This document shows positions 35,626 through 44,700 of a stretch of DNA of 57,357 nucleotides, one piece after another. The translations under genes and the position numbers were made by a program. Below the pieces are notes generated by a model. The model was not told where the DNA came from. It did no database searches and saw only the letters and a list, made by a program, of their open reading frames with translations. This DNA comes from Anaerolineae bacterium (lineage in GTDB: Bacteria; Chloroflexota; Anaerolineae; Caldilineales; Caldilineaceae), in the NCBI GenBank assembly GCA_030432295.1, contig JAUIHI010000041.1, forward strand, positions 1 to 57,357, written 5' to 3'. The stretch's first letter is position 1; every line of letters begins with the position of its first letter.

Positions 35626-36321
35626 TTACAGTGCGAGTTGTGCCCGTTGGCCCAGGGCGGCGGGGTCCAAAATCTGGATGCGCTGGCGATCTACAGAGAT
35701 CAGGCCTGCTTCGGAGAGGGTGCGCAGGGCACGGCTCAGCACATCGGGGACAGTGCCCAGCCGTGCGGCCAGCTCGGATTGGGTGTTCCAGCGGCGACGC
35801 ACCACTTCGTCGCCCTCGGCCTGCTCCAGCAGAAAGCGGGCCAGCCGCACTTCCACACTGTGCAACGAGAGATCAGCCACCAGTTGCACCAGACCAGTCA
35901 CCCGGTCGGCCATATTTTCCAGCACGCGCAGGGCTACGTCCGGGTGGGCAAGGAACAGACGGCGCAGGGCAGCCCGCTCGATCAGCCAGAGGGTGGCCTC
36001 TTCCAGGGCAATGGCCGTGGCCGGGTTGGGACGGTCTGCCAGCACACCCACTTCGTTGAAAGTCTCGCCCGGCCCCAGAAAACGGAGCACCTGCTCCCGG
36101 CCATCCAAAGAACTTTTGACGACTTTGAGCCAGCCGGTGCACAGATAGTAGAGGCCAGCGGATTGTTCTCCTTCCCAGAAGACGGGCGCGCCGGGGCGAT
36201 AGATTCGCCAGAGCGCGGCATCAGCCACTTCTTCCAGTATGGAATCATCCAGACCGCGCAGAAAGGATATGGCGCTCAGGGTTTCGATCAGTTCCGAGCG
36301 GGGTGGCTGGGTCGGGGTCAT
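35626..36321 (-). CDS. Crp/Fnr-family transcriptional regulator (copy 2), last gene of the nos accessory operon
   Basis: This 231-residue regulator has a cyclic-nucleotide-type sensor domain (PVFWEGEQSAGLYYLCTG), a dimerisation helix and an HTH with LAARLGTVPDVLSRALRTL. Asp-x-x-Ser-Arg occupies the recognition-helix place where Fnr/DNR proteins carry E-x-x-S-R. There is no iron-sulfur cysteine cluster, so sensing resembles DNR/NnrR (nitric oxide) rather than Fnr. The ATG at 36321 follows GGAAGAGG and is preferred to the ATG at 36354. It lies within the predicted nos transcript, so autoregulation through the operator at 41564-41573 is expected. It is the best candidate for binding GAC-N4-GTC. 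Confidence 0.88.
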   Translation of the reverse strand: MTPTQPPRSELIETLSAISFLRGLDDSILEEVADAALWRIYRPGAPVFWEGEQSAGLYYLCTGWLKVVKSSLDGREQVLRFLGPGETFNEVGVLADRPNPATAIALEEATLWLIERAALRRLFLAHPDVALRVLENMADRVTGLVQLVADLSLHSVEVRLARFLLEQAEGDEVVRRRWNTQSELAARLGTVPDVLSRALRTLSEAGLISVDRQRIQILDPAALGQRAQLAL

Positions 36322-36353
36322 TGCCTCTTCCTTTTCTGGTTTGGAGAAAACCA

Positions 36354-36388
36354 AAGATGCGCGGCTCGCCTGGCGGGCCGCGCATCTT
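36354..36388 (-). terminator. Hairpin between cytochrome c and regulator genes
   Basis: A perfect 12-base GC-rich stem, 36354-36365 with 36377-36388, lies after the cytochrome gene and before the regulator. It could reduce readthrough into the regulator. No long T-tract follows. Confidence 0.55.
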
Positions 36389-36415
36389 ATGCAATTGCTG
36401 GCACGAGCGACTATT

Positions 36416-36838
36416 CTACTTCAATGTCCGAATGTACGCTACTACGTCGTGCAATTGCTGTTCGGTGATAGCCGGGTTGCCGCCTTTGGCGGGCATCCCC
36501 ACGCCAGTGGTGTTGAGGGGATCGTCGGGCGTGCGACCCGCCAGGATGAAGGCAACCAGTTCGTCGTCGCTCTTTTGGGCGACAAATTCGCTGTCTGCCG
36601 GATAGAGGCTCTTGCCCAGCCCCTGCACACCTTTGGCATCCGGGCCGTGACAGGCGATGCACGTGCCCATATAGACGGTTTCGCCCGCGACCGCGTCGCC
36701 CACAACCGCCGCGGCCGGTGCTGCGGTGGGCTTGTCCGGTGCCGGTGTAGCGGTAGGTTCTGCTTCTTGGCCGCCACAGCCAGCCAGGGCCAAGAGAAGA
36801 ATAAAGAGAACGGTCAGAAGTGTCTTGCGGTTGAACAT
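36416..36838 (-). CDS. Lipid-anchored c-type cytochrome
   Basis: This 140-residue lipoprotein has a signal peptide ending in LALAGC (Cys21), a flexible Ala/Pro/Thr tether to about residue 45, and a single cytochrome c domain. Haem attaches at C60-I-A-C63-H64, and GVGMPAKGG supplies the likely Met ligand. In clade II nos clusters, small cytochromes c are thought to deliver electrons to NosZ, and this protein is the obvious candidate. It is co-directional with nosL and downstream of it. Confidence 0.88.
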   Translation of the reverse strand: MFNRKTLLTVLFILLLALAGCGGQEAEPTATPAPDKPTAAPAAAVVGDAVAGETVYMGTCIACHGPDAKGVQGLGKSLYPADSEFVAQKSDDELVAFILAGRTPDDPLNTTGVGMPAKGGNPAITEQQLHDVVAYIRTLK

Positions 36839-36874
36839 CGGAAAACCCTTTCAGTCAACGAGATGAGATGATAA

Positions 36875-36944
36875 GCGAGTTGCGAATTGCGAATTGCGGG
36901 CTGTGTTGGCAGTAGTCACTGTACCGACGCAACTCGCAACTCGC
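36875..36944. repeat. Word-repeat palindrome between cytochrome and nosL
   Basis: GCGAGTTGCGAATTGCG (36875-36891) faces 36928-36944, matching at 16 of 17 positions. The word GCGAATT is tandemly repeated at the left. Confidence 0.6.
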
Positions 36945-36951
36945 CATTCGA

Positions 36952-37446
36952 CTATTTGTGTCCGTGTGCGGCCCCCATTTTCATGCCGCCCATCTGTTCC
37001 CTGGCCTGGGCAAAGGAGAGAACGTCGCCGCCCCATTCATTTGCCAGGGCCTGGGCTTCCAGCTCCTGGGCGCTGGCAGCGATACCAAAACCCATTGGCG
37101 TTTGCAGAGAATCTGCTACCACAAACCAGGCTGATGTCGCGTCCAGCCACTCTCTACTATTATAGTCATGGACAAACCAACTGGCGATTTTCAACTGACC
37201 GTTATCCTCGGCCACAAAGGCGAACATCTCGCCTGCGTCGTCAAAGATCATCTGCTCGTAATCGTTGTCAGCTTTCTCGATCACCAGCGCGGCTGCGAAT
37301 CTATCATCGCTGATGATCATCCCGCAACGAGTACACACATCCTCGCCGTAGACAATCTCCGGCGGTACATTCGGGTCAATCTGCGCCCCACCGCAGGCGG
37401 CGAGAAGAAAGACAAGTAGGGTGAAAAGAATTGTTCTGTGTTGCAT
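36952..37446 (-). CDS. nosL: NosL, copper chaperone for nitrous oxide reductase
   Basis: This 164-residue lipoprotein has its lipobox at Cys18 (FLLAACGG). The family's copper-binding CxxCGM is present as C38-T-R-C41-G-M43, followed by IISDDRFAAALV. The C-terminus is rich in Met and His (GGMKMGAAHGHK), giving further copper sites. NosL delivers Cu(I) to NosZ on the outer face of the membrane. The ATG at 37446 with GGAG upstream gives a proper signal peptide, whereas longer in-frame starts do not. It follows nosY by 79 bases. Confidence 0.9.
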   Translation of the reverse strand: MQHRTILFTLLVFLLAACGGAQIDPNVPPEIVYGEDVCTRCGMIISDDRFAAALVIEKADNDYEQMIFDDAGEMFAFVAEDNGQLKIASWFVHDYNSREWLDATSAWFVVADSLQTPMGFGIAASAQELEAQALANEWGGDVLSFAQAREQMGGMKMGAAHGHK

Positions 37447-37525
37447 TGGTTTTGCTCCGTATTGCGTGCTGCGTATTTTATTCTTCGCTGGCGAGAACGT
37501 TCCTAACGATCCCCCAATTCCGCAC

Positions 37526-38356
37526 TCAAAAATCCCCTTCCAGCCGGAAGCGCACATACGCCCCCACCATCGGCAGGCCGACCCAGACGGCCAGGACGCC
37601 GATGAGCAGCGCGTTGAGCGCGTCCCCGTAGGTGCGAGTGGCATAGATGCCAGCGGGGCCGAGAATCTCCAGGCTGGCGCGCAGGCTGTTGACAGTGGCG
37701 ATTTTGAAAACCTGCAGCGGATTGAGCAGTGTCAGTGTAAAGAGCGTGCTGATGTGCAATTTCATCGCCATCGCCGTGCCCATCAGCCCCAAATCCCCCA
37801 CAAAGACGAGCAGCAGCCAGGCAAAGAGGGCCAGCCCCACGGCCAGCGCACCGCTGCGGCTCCAGGCCGAAATAAAAATTCCCAGGCTGAGAGTGGCCAG
37901 AGCCAGCATAAGCGAAAGGACGACCAGCGCGCCGTAGCGCCCGGCCTCCACTGCGCCCCCCTGCCAGGCGATGACTGCGGCGGAGAGGCCAAATCCCAGC
38001 AGGAGCGCGGCCAGCAGTGCGCCGCCCAGCCCCACCAGTTTGCCCAGCAGCACCTCAATTCGGCTGACGGGCTGGGCCAGAAGATAGGCCAGTGTGCCCT
38101 GCTCCCGTTCCCCGGCCAGGCTCTGTGCGCCGATTGTCAAACCCATCAGCGGCACAATCAGCAGGACCAGATTGATGAGACTGGCAGCGGTGCGCCCGAA
38201 GCCGGCAAAGCCGAACATTCCCGCGCCGCTGAGAGAGAGGCTGCTCAGGGCCACGGCCAGCACAGTGAAGGCCAGGGCGTAGAGGGCAAACCAGCGGTTG
38301 CGCAGGGAAGCGCGCAGTTCGTAGCTGGCGAGGGTGGCGATAGTTTTCAGGTTCAT
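37526..38356 (-). CDS. nosY: NosY, permease of the NosDFY complex
   Basis: This 276-residue ABC-2-type permease has six transmembrane helices. ELRASLRNRWFALYALAFTV at the N-terminus and SLAGEREQGTLAYLLAQPVS after helix 2 are characteristic of NosY. It forms the membrane channel of the NosDFY machine needed to assemble the copper-sulfur centre of NosZ. Its ATG overlaps the stop of the NosD-NosF gene by four bases, so the two are translationally coupled. Confidence 0.9.
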   Translation of the reverse strand: MNLKTIATLASYELRASLRNRWFALYALAFTVLAVALSSLSLSGAGMFGFAGFGRTAASLINLVLLIVPLMGLTIGAQSLAGEREQGTLAYLLAQPVSRIEVLLGKLVGLGGALLAALLLGFGLSAAVIAWQGGAVEAGRYGALVVLSLMLALATLSLGIFISAWSRSGALAVGLALFAWLLLVFVGDLGLMGTAMAMKLHISTLFTLTLLNPLQVFKIATVNSLRASLEILGPAGIYATRTYGDALNALLIGVLAVWVGLPMVGAYVRFRLEGDF

Positions 38357-40716
38357 CGGACGGGTTCCTCCAGGCTGAAAGCGACGGGGGACGGCAGACC
38401 GTTGACCACTGACGGCAGACCGCGGACGGCGGACGGTAGACCGGTGGCGACGGGTGCAGGGTCAATGATGGCTGACTCCGTAGACGAAAGGGGATGCACC
38501 CCTTGCGGTCTGCTGTCCGCCGTCCGCGGTCCTCCCAGCACCGCGGCGGGCGCGCCGTCGGCCACCAGCCGCCCGTCCCGCAGGATCAGCACCCGCTCGG
38601 CCAGCCGGGTCACTTCGTCCGCGTAGTGGCTGGTGAAAAGGAGGGTCTTGCCCGCGTCGCGCAATCCCACCAGCAGGTCGATGAAGTCGTCGCGAGTCGC
38701 CTCGTCCAGATTGCTGGTCGGCTCATCCAACAGCAGCACCGGTGGGTCGGCCAGGAGTGCCAGGGCCAGGGCCAGCCGCTGTTTCATCCCACCGGAGAGC
38801 GCGCCCACGGCCTTTTTCTCCTGTCCCGTCAGCCCCACCTGGGCCAACACAACCGGAATCCGCTCATCGCCCACGTTCTTCAACCGGGCATAGAAACGGC
38901 AACTTTCGGCAACGCTCAGGTCGTTGTGAAAGGCCAGTTCCTGGGGTACGTAGCCGAGGAAGCGGCGGGCCGTGCGTCCGTCCCGGCGCAGGTCATAGCC
39001 GTTCAGGTGCAGTTCGCCTTCGCTGGCCAGCAGGCCGAGCAGACATTTGAGAACAGTCGTCTTGCCCGCACCGTTGACGCCCCAGAGGGCGATGGATGTA
39101 CCGACCGGCAGTTCGAAGCTGAGATCGTCCACGGCAGTGACGGTTTCGTCGCTCCACCAGGCCCGGCCTGGGCGGGGGTAGCGTTTGGTGAGGTTCTGGA
39201 TTGTGAGCATATGGTGGCCCTTTAGAATTGGGGGGACAGGTATTGGGTATTGGATATCGGGTAGTGGTGTGATCTCGCTAGCCGGGCGGACTCGAATACC
39301 CAATATCCAATAGCGGATTTGTCCACTGAACATTGCCAGCGCGCCGAGCAGCATTGCGGCCGCCAGCCAGCCGATGCGGCTTTGGGCCTGGACGGATTGG
39401 GGCAGGGCCGCGGGCAGAATGGGCGTCATTTCGGGCGTTTCGTCGGTCAGCTTCGGCTTGGGTTTGATGACCGGAAAGGCTTTGGCCGCGAAGTCGATGG
39501 CCTGCTGGGCCGGGCTGAAGAAGAAGAGGCGCAGGTTGGGCTGGCGGTCGGCGATATTCTCGAAGAGACTCTCCGCGTGATAGGCGATGTCGCCCACCCC
39601 TTCGCCGGTGGCGTCGTAGCCCACATAATCGCTCCAATAGTTGCCGTCCCAACTGTTGCCGCCCAGTTCGTCGCCGGGATTGCTGCCTCCGCCCTTCACG
39701 CCCACCTGCTCCAGATTGTCCAGAAAGGTGTTCTGGCGCAGGAGGTTGCGCTTGACCGCGGGCATCATCAGCACGCCGATGTCGTTGAAGGCCAGGACAT
39801 TGCGCTCGATGGGATGGGAAATGTCCACATTGCCGGGCGAGTTGTCGAAGAAGAGGCCCACCCGGTTGTCCAGATAGTAGTTGTCCTGGACAGTCACCCC
39901 GTCCATATCCTTCAGGGCCGTGCCGTAGCCGCTGGGTCCCCGGTTCTGCTGGAAGGTGTTGCGCTGGATCAGCACATTTTTGCTGTACATCAGATAGGCG
40001 CCGACCGAATTGCCCACCATAAAATTGTCTTCGATGAGCATTTTGTCGGTGTACATCATATGCACGCCGTAGCGATTGTCGTGGAAAGTGTTGTCCCGCA
40101 CGGTCGTGCCGTCGCTGAACCAGAAGATAGCGTCCCGCACCCGTTCGACAGTATTGCCCTCGACGATACATTCCTCGCTCTGCCAGAGGCGCAGACCGTC
40201 TCCCCGGCGGGCGATGTCCAGTTCCTTGCCGGTGATGTAATTGCCCCGGATAACCAGCCGGTGGGCGTTGATGCCCCGGATGCCGTAGAGGACATCTTCC
40301 AGCCGGTTGTTGAGCAGTTGCACATCCTCGGCGTCTTCGACGGTAATACCGCCGTCCTCTTTGTCGATGACGTTACCGCTGTTGCGGATGACAAAGTTTT
40401 CCAGAATCACATTTGGCGCGGTGATGACGACGACTGTGCCTTTGCCCTGGCCGTCTATGACCGGGCGGCTGCCGTCCGCGGCCACGGCCCCGCGCAGGTG
40501 CAGAGGCTTGTCCACGGCCAGGTCGCCGTAGTAGACGCCCGCGGGCACGTCGATAGTTGCGCCCGGTTGCGCGGCTGCGATGGCGGCGGTCAGGTCAAAG
40601 CCGTTTTCTTGCGCTGCGCTTTGACCAACGCCGGCGAGAAGAATCAGGCCACTGATGAACACTGATAAATACTGATTTTTGATGATTCGGTTGAATCGAA
40701 CTACTTTGCCAGTCAT
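38353..40716 (-). CDS. NosD-NosF fusion: periplasmic beta-helix domain joined to ABC ATPase
   Basis: This is a single uninterrupted 787-residue frame. Residues about 1-35 are a signal peptide. About 40-430 form the NosD right-handed beta-helix with repeated N and G turns (LLNNRLEDVLYGIRG, VQDNYYLDNRVGLFF). About 448-470 is a transmembrane helix (RIGWLAAAMLLGALAMFSGQ). From residue 503 it is a complete NosF ATPase: GVNGAGKTT Walker A, LSGGMKQRLALALALL, and VLLLDEPTSNLDEAT. Topology is consistent, with NosD outside and NosF inside. The linker (about 471-502) and the last roughly 55 residues are encoded by intergenic-type repeats. ATG 39210, with AAAGGG upstream, could also start a separate NosF. 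In known organisms nosD and nosF are separate genes. Confidence 0.85.
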   Translation of the reverse strand: MTGKVVRFNRIIKNQYLSVFISGLILLAGVGQSAAQENGFDLTAAIAAAQPGATIDVPAGVYYGDLAVDKPLHLRGAVAADGSRPVIDGQGKGTVVVITAPNVILENFVIRNSGNVIDKEDGGITVEDAEDVQLLNNRLEDVLYGIRGINAHRLVIRGNYITGKELDIARRGDGLRLWQSEECIVEGNTVERVRDAIFWFSDGTTVRDNTFHDNRYGVHMMYTDKMLIEDNFMVGNSVGAYLMYSKNVLIQRNTFQQNRGPSGYGTALKDMDGVTVQDNYYLDNRVGLFFDNSPGNVDISHPIERNVLAFNDIGVLMMPAVKRNLLRQNTFLDNLEQVGVKGGGSNPGDELGGNSWDGNYWSDYVGYDATGEGVGDIAYHAESLFENIADRQPNLRLFFFSPAQQAIDFAAKAFPVIKPKPKLTDETPEMTPILPAALPQSVQAQSRIGWLAAAMLLGALAMFSGQIRYWILGIRVRPASEITPLPDIQYPIPVPPILKGHHMLTIQNLTKRYPRPGRAWWSDETVTAVDDLSFELPVGTSIALWGVNGAGKTTVLKCLLGLLASEGELHLNGYDLRRDGRTARRFLGYVPQELAFHNDLSVAESCRFYARLKNVGDERIPVVLAQVGLTGQEKKAVGALSGGMKQRLALALALLADPPVLLLDEPTSNLDEATRDDFIDLLVGLRDAGKTLLFTSHYADEVTRLAERVLILRDGRLVADGAPAAVLGGPRTADSRPQGVHPLSSTESAIIDPAPVATGLPSAVRGLPSVVNGLPSPVAFSLEEPVR
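38419..38530. repeat. Imperfect 25-base inverted repeat encoding the NosF tail
   Basis: Arms 38419-38443 and 38506-38530 match at 23 of 25 positions. GGACGGC/GCAGACC words are repeated further to the left. It lies in frame inside the 3' end of the fusion gene, after the end of the recognisable ATPase domain. Confidence 0.7.
39241..39312. repeat. Word-repeat palindrome encoding the NosD-NosF linker
   Basis: TATTGGGTATTGGATATCG (39241-39259) faces a complementary array at 39293-39312 with a few mismatches. It is in frame within the linker and looks like an intergenic element read through. Confidence 0.6.
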
Positions 40717-40797
40717 ACCACTACGCCTTTCGGGCGAGAGAATCAGAATCTTTCATCGCTGTTTTTTTTATCAGCGTTTATCAGCGTCCATCAGTGG
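40649..40797. repeat. Word-repeat inverted pair bracketing the start of the fusion gene
   Basis: An array of ACTGAT words at 40649-40680 is complementary, with about four mismatches, to TCAGCG/TCAGTG words at 40768-40797. The left array encodes part of the NosD signal peptide. The right one encodes the last residues and stop codon of the upstream membrane protein gene. Confidence 0.6.
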
Positions 40798-41458
40798 CTA
40801 ATTTTTCCGCGGCCTGGCGCGCCACCCGGCGGTAGTGGAGACCCAAGCCCGCCAGAATCGCGGCGACCAGGGCCAGATACCAGCCCGGCTGGAGGACGGC
40901 TGTGGTGCTGAATTGACCGACGACACCCGTGCCCAGCACTGCCGGGGTGAAGGGCTTAATAGCCCCGGAGAGGGCCGCGGTGGGGTCCAGATTGTTGCCG
41001 TAATACCAGAGCCAGACCCACAGGTCGCCGATGAAGATGAAGGGGAAGGTCATGGCCGGGATGGCAAAAACGGCCAGCCATTTGCTGTGGATGAAGGCCA
41101 CGCCGATGATCATCAGGCCGATGACGACCATTGCAATCGGCGCGATGGCCCGCTCGATCTCGGCGGCGTCGTTCAACGGGGCCATTCCGATGTAATGGTT
41201 CAGCCCGTCGATCTCGGCCACATCGCCTTCCATATAGTTCACGTAGACAGTCACAAACAGCCCGTTGGGGTATTGGGGTGCGTTCAGCCGCATCTTCCAA
41301 TAAGGAAAAAATGTGGAGACAGCCAGCACGGCCGCGGCGGCAATCAGCAGGGCTGTACTCAGGCGGAAGCTGGGCTGGCGGGAAATCTGGGCGATGGCGG
41401 AAAGTTGTTCGTTTTCGCCGGATTGGGGTGTTTTGGCAGTTGTTTCAGCGCTACTCAT
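40781..41458 (-). CDS. nos-operon membrane protein, first gene of the accessory operon
   Basis: This 225-residue protein has four to five transmembrane helices. Helix 1 (STALLIAAAAVLAVSTFFPYW) is followed by an external loop with EIDGLNHYIGMAPLNDAAE. This LNHYIGM-bearing protein type accompanies clade II nos genes, where a membrane protein often called NosB is encoded, but I cannot confirm identity with NosB. The last residues, ATDGR, come from a repeat arm. It starts about 68 bases after the predicted transcription start of the operator promoter at 41533-41573 and leads the operon through nosDF, nosY, nosL, cytochrome and regulator. Confidence 0.7.
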   Translation of the reverse strand: MSSAETTAKTPQSGENEQLSAIAQISRQPSFRLSTALLIAAAAVLAVSTFFPYWKMRLNAPQYPNGLFVTVYVNYMEGDVAEIDGLNHYIGMAPLNDAAEIERAIAPIAMVVIGLMIIGVAFIHSKWLAVFAIPAMTFPFIFIGDLWVWLWYYGNNLDPTAALSGAIKPFTPAVLGTGVVGQFSTTAVLQPGWYLALVAAILAGLGLHYRRVARQAAEKLATDGR

Positions 41459-41532
41459 TGTCTGCTCCGTACGCTATGGGTGCATTCCCACTTGGACAAG
41501 CTGGGAACAAATTGACATTGGCGATCGGGTAT

Positions 41533-41573
41533 AGTGTAGGTCAGAAGTGGGTGCGATGACTGCGACTTTTGTC
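41533..41573 (-). promoter_or_regulatory. GAC-N4-GTC operator and -10 of the nos accessory operon
   Basis: The 308-base gap between this operon and the divergent propeller gene holds GACAAAAGTC (minus strand, 41564-41573, followed by GCAG) and TACACT (41533-41538), centres 33 bases apart. I see nothing else definite in the gap; the ribosome binding site of the propeller gene is at its far end. Confidence 0.65.
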
Positions 41574-41766
41574 TCAGGCAAGATGACGATCCACAAATGA
41601 CTCTGCTGCACAAGGCCATCGTAGCGACGACGGAACGCTCACAGAGGCTGCCAGGCGCGAACGTCACCCCCCGAATTTCCCTGCGCCTCTACAGCGCAGG
41701 GACGCCGTAATGAAACTCCTCTTTCTGCAGTAGGCTCACACTGTGCTTTATGCGAAAGGCGGAAAA

Positions 41767-44700
41767 ATGAAACTCCCTTCTTTTCATCCCAAATTCAGAA
41801 TGATATGCACAGGGCTACTTCTGCTCCTGCTGCTCGCCGGAATGTTTTCGGGCGCAGCAGATGCCCAGCCGCCACTGTCGGTTGACGTGGACAGCCTGAC
41901 ACCCACCGGCCAGACTGGTGGGATTGCCCTGGCAGTGGAGACCCAGGGTAGCTACGCCTATGTTGGCATTGGTCCCCGCATCCACGTCTATAATGTCATG
42001 CAGCCGGGCGGTGAAGCCATTGGGGCCTCGCCTATTCTGTCCGGCGTAGTGCGAAGCATCACGGCTGCTGGAGATTCCCTCTTTGCCGTTTTGGGAGACC
42101 AGGGCGTCCAGATTCTCGACATCGCCGATCCCACCAAGCCAAACCCCGTAGGCCATTTTAAAACCGATGGACGCTCGACCGATGTGGCCGTAGCAGGCAA
42201 CTACGCCTTTGTAACATCAGTATTCGACAACTTCCGCGTTTTTGACATTTCCGACAGAGCTGCGGTGACCCGGGCAGGCGAATACAGCAGCGTTTCCATT
42301 GCCCAAGCCGTTGAGATCGCTGGCGATTACGCCTATTTGGCCGCGGGCGGCGATGGCTTAGTCACCGTCGATATAAGCACGCCAAGCAATCCCCAGGCAG
42401 GTGGACAACTCAAGGCCACAGGCTATGCAAGGGATGTAGTGGTCGCTGGCAGCTATGCCTATCTGGCCGATGGCTATGGCCATCCCACAGTCGTTTCGGT
42501 CAATGTGGCCTCTCCAGAATCTCCGTCGAAAATCGGCGGCTATCAGATGCCTGGTGAGGCATACGCCCTGGCGTTGGTCGGCGAGAGACTCTATGCAACA
42601 GCCTGGAGCAATGGCCTTTTCGTACTCAATGTGAACACCCCCAATGCACCCGTTCTCTTGGGAAACGTGGACACACCAGGCCGGGCGGTGGATGTGGCAG
42701 TTGCCGGTGGCTATGCGGTGATAGCCGATGACTGGGGTGGCTGGCGTTGGGCGAATGTAACAGATGTTGCCCATCCGACAATTACCAACGAAATGATCAC
42801 ACCCGGGGAAGTAAGCCAGGTGGCCGTGGATGGAGCACAGGCGCTGATTCTGGACAACAGTCTGGGGGCCTTCCCTGTCGATGTAGCCAACCCAGCCCAG
42901 TTGACCATCCAAGGACGGTCAACGGCCATAAATGGTGCAACCGACAACGCCAAAGACCTGGCATTGATGGGAAGCCACGCCTACGCTATCGACGGAGGCA
43001 ATGTCCGATATATTGACATTTCCATTCCAGATGCACCCACAGCCGGTGGTACACTCAACACTCCCGGTCAGGCCCAGGCAGTGAGCATATATCAGAACAA
43101 ACTCTTTGTGGCAGACGGAGAGGCTGGTCTTCAGGTGTACGATCTAACAAATCCGGCCAGCCCTACATTCCTGGGAAACTACGCTACAACGCCGGACGAG
43201 GCGACAAAGGTTCTGGTCAATGGCAACACAGCCTTTCTGGTGGCCAACGGCCTGCACGTGGTGGATGTGGCGAATCCAACTGTGCCAACCCAGGCTGGTT
43301 ACTACAAACCGGATGGGCTTATCTTTGATATGGCGCTGGCGGGTCATCGCCTCTATCTTTCGGGTGGATTCAAAGGTATATGGACACTGAATGTCTCCAA
43401 TCCGGCCACGCCCACCCAAATCGGCTACTATGAGAAATCCCTCGGATATCCCATTGCCGCTACAGAACAGGGAGTCTTTGTGGTCGATCAACAGTTTGAC
43501 CCGAATCTGACCTGGTTTGACATGAACGATCCCACCCACCCGACGAGCCTGGGAACCTACCCCACTGCCGTGCGGGATATGACGATTGTGGACGGAACCC
43601 TCTATGTAGCAGCCAACTGGAACGGATTGATGGCTTTCCCAGTACCCCAGGTGGTGACGGTCAGCGAAGTACGCCCCAATCAGGGGCGCGCCGCGTGGGC
43701 CAATCTGGTCAATGTCTATGGCAGCAATTTCATGCCAGGCATCACCGGCCATCTGGTCAAAGAGAATACCTTCAGTCCGGTCTCCCTGAACTACCTCAGC
43801 GCATCCCATCTCCAGGCAGTAATCCCGGCGGGTACACCGAGCGGTGTCTATGGCTTGCGGGTGACAAATCCCGACAACGGACGTGACATTTTGGATAGCG
43901 CCTACACCGTAATTCCAGAGAATGCGGATATCCTCTATGCCTACGCCGATGAGCTTTGGGTCGGCCCTTATGCAGCCCGGCAGAACATTGCGAGTGGTGT
44001 GGGGCTGGTGGTCCATCGAGCCGGGGGCAACGCTGACCGCACGGATGTGACTGTAGATTTCTATGTGGGCGACCCAAACGCGGGTGGACAGCATCTGGGA
44101 CAGGAAGCTATCCCCAGCCTTTCCCCCAACAGCTATGTGTCCACACTCCACACCCCCTGGACACCAGCTACAGAAGGAGCGGTGGCGCTCTACGGAGTGA
44201 TCAATCCGGGCAATCTTACAATCACACGCACAGTGGATGTTTTGCCACCAGCCGTCGATGCAGAACCACCGGTGGTAAACAGCATCCAGGCTGCGGGCGC
44301 GCCGGACTTCAGCGATGCAAACATCGATATAACAATCAGCGCGTCGGACAACAGCGGTGGCTCTGGCGTATCTTCCATTTACGTGATGGAGTTTGACTGG
44401 AATCCCAACGGGGGGATGTGGGTGAAGACGGGCGATTCGGGCTGGCTGGACTATACAGGCACGCCGATGGCCCTGGACTGGACGCTCAACTGGTCGCCCG
44501 GCGTGAAGAATCTGGTGGCCTGGGCCGGGGATCGAGCCGGAAACGTATCGATCTTCAACAAGACACTCTGGATCAACTTCATACCGACAACCCTTACCGT
44601 CAACCAGGGGATGTGGCAGATATTCAGTTATTGGTTGGATAGCGGGCGTCCCCTTTCCGCCACATCGACGCCGGTAAGCGGCGATCCAGACCTCTATCTT

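Noticed and set aside
39210-39210. A separate nosF gene starting at 39210
   Set aside because: It is possible because AAAGGG precedes this ATG, but the frame from nosD is continuous and contains a sensible transmembrane helix, so the fusion is annotated and the internal start is noted as an alternative.
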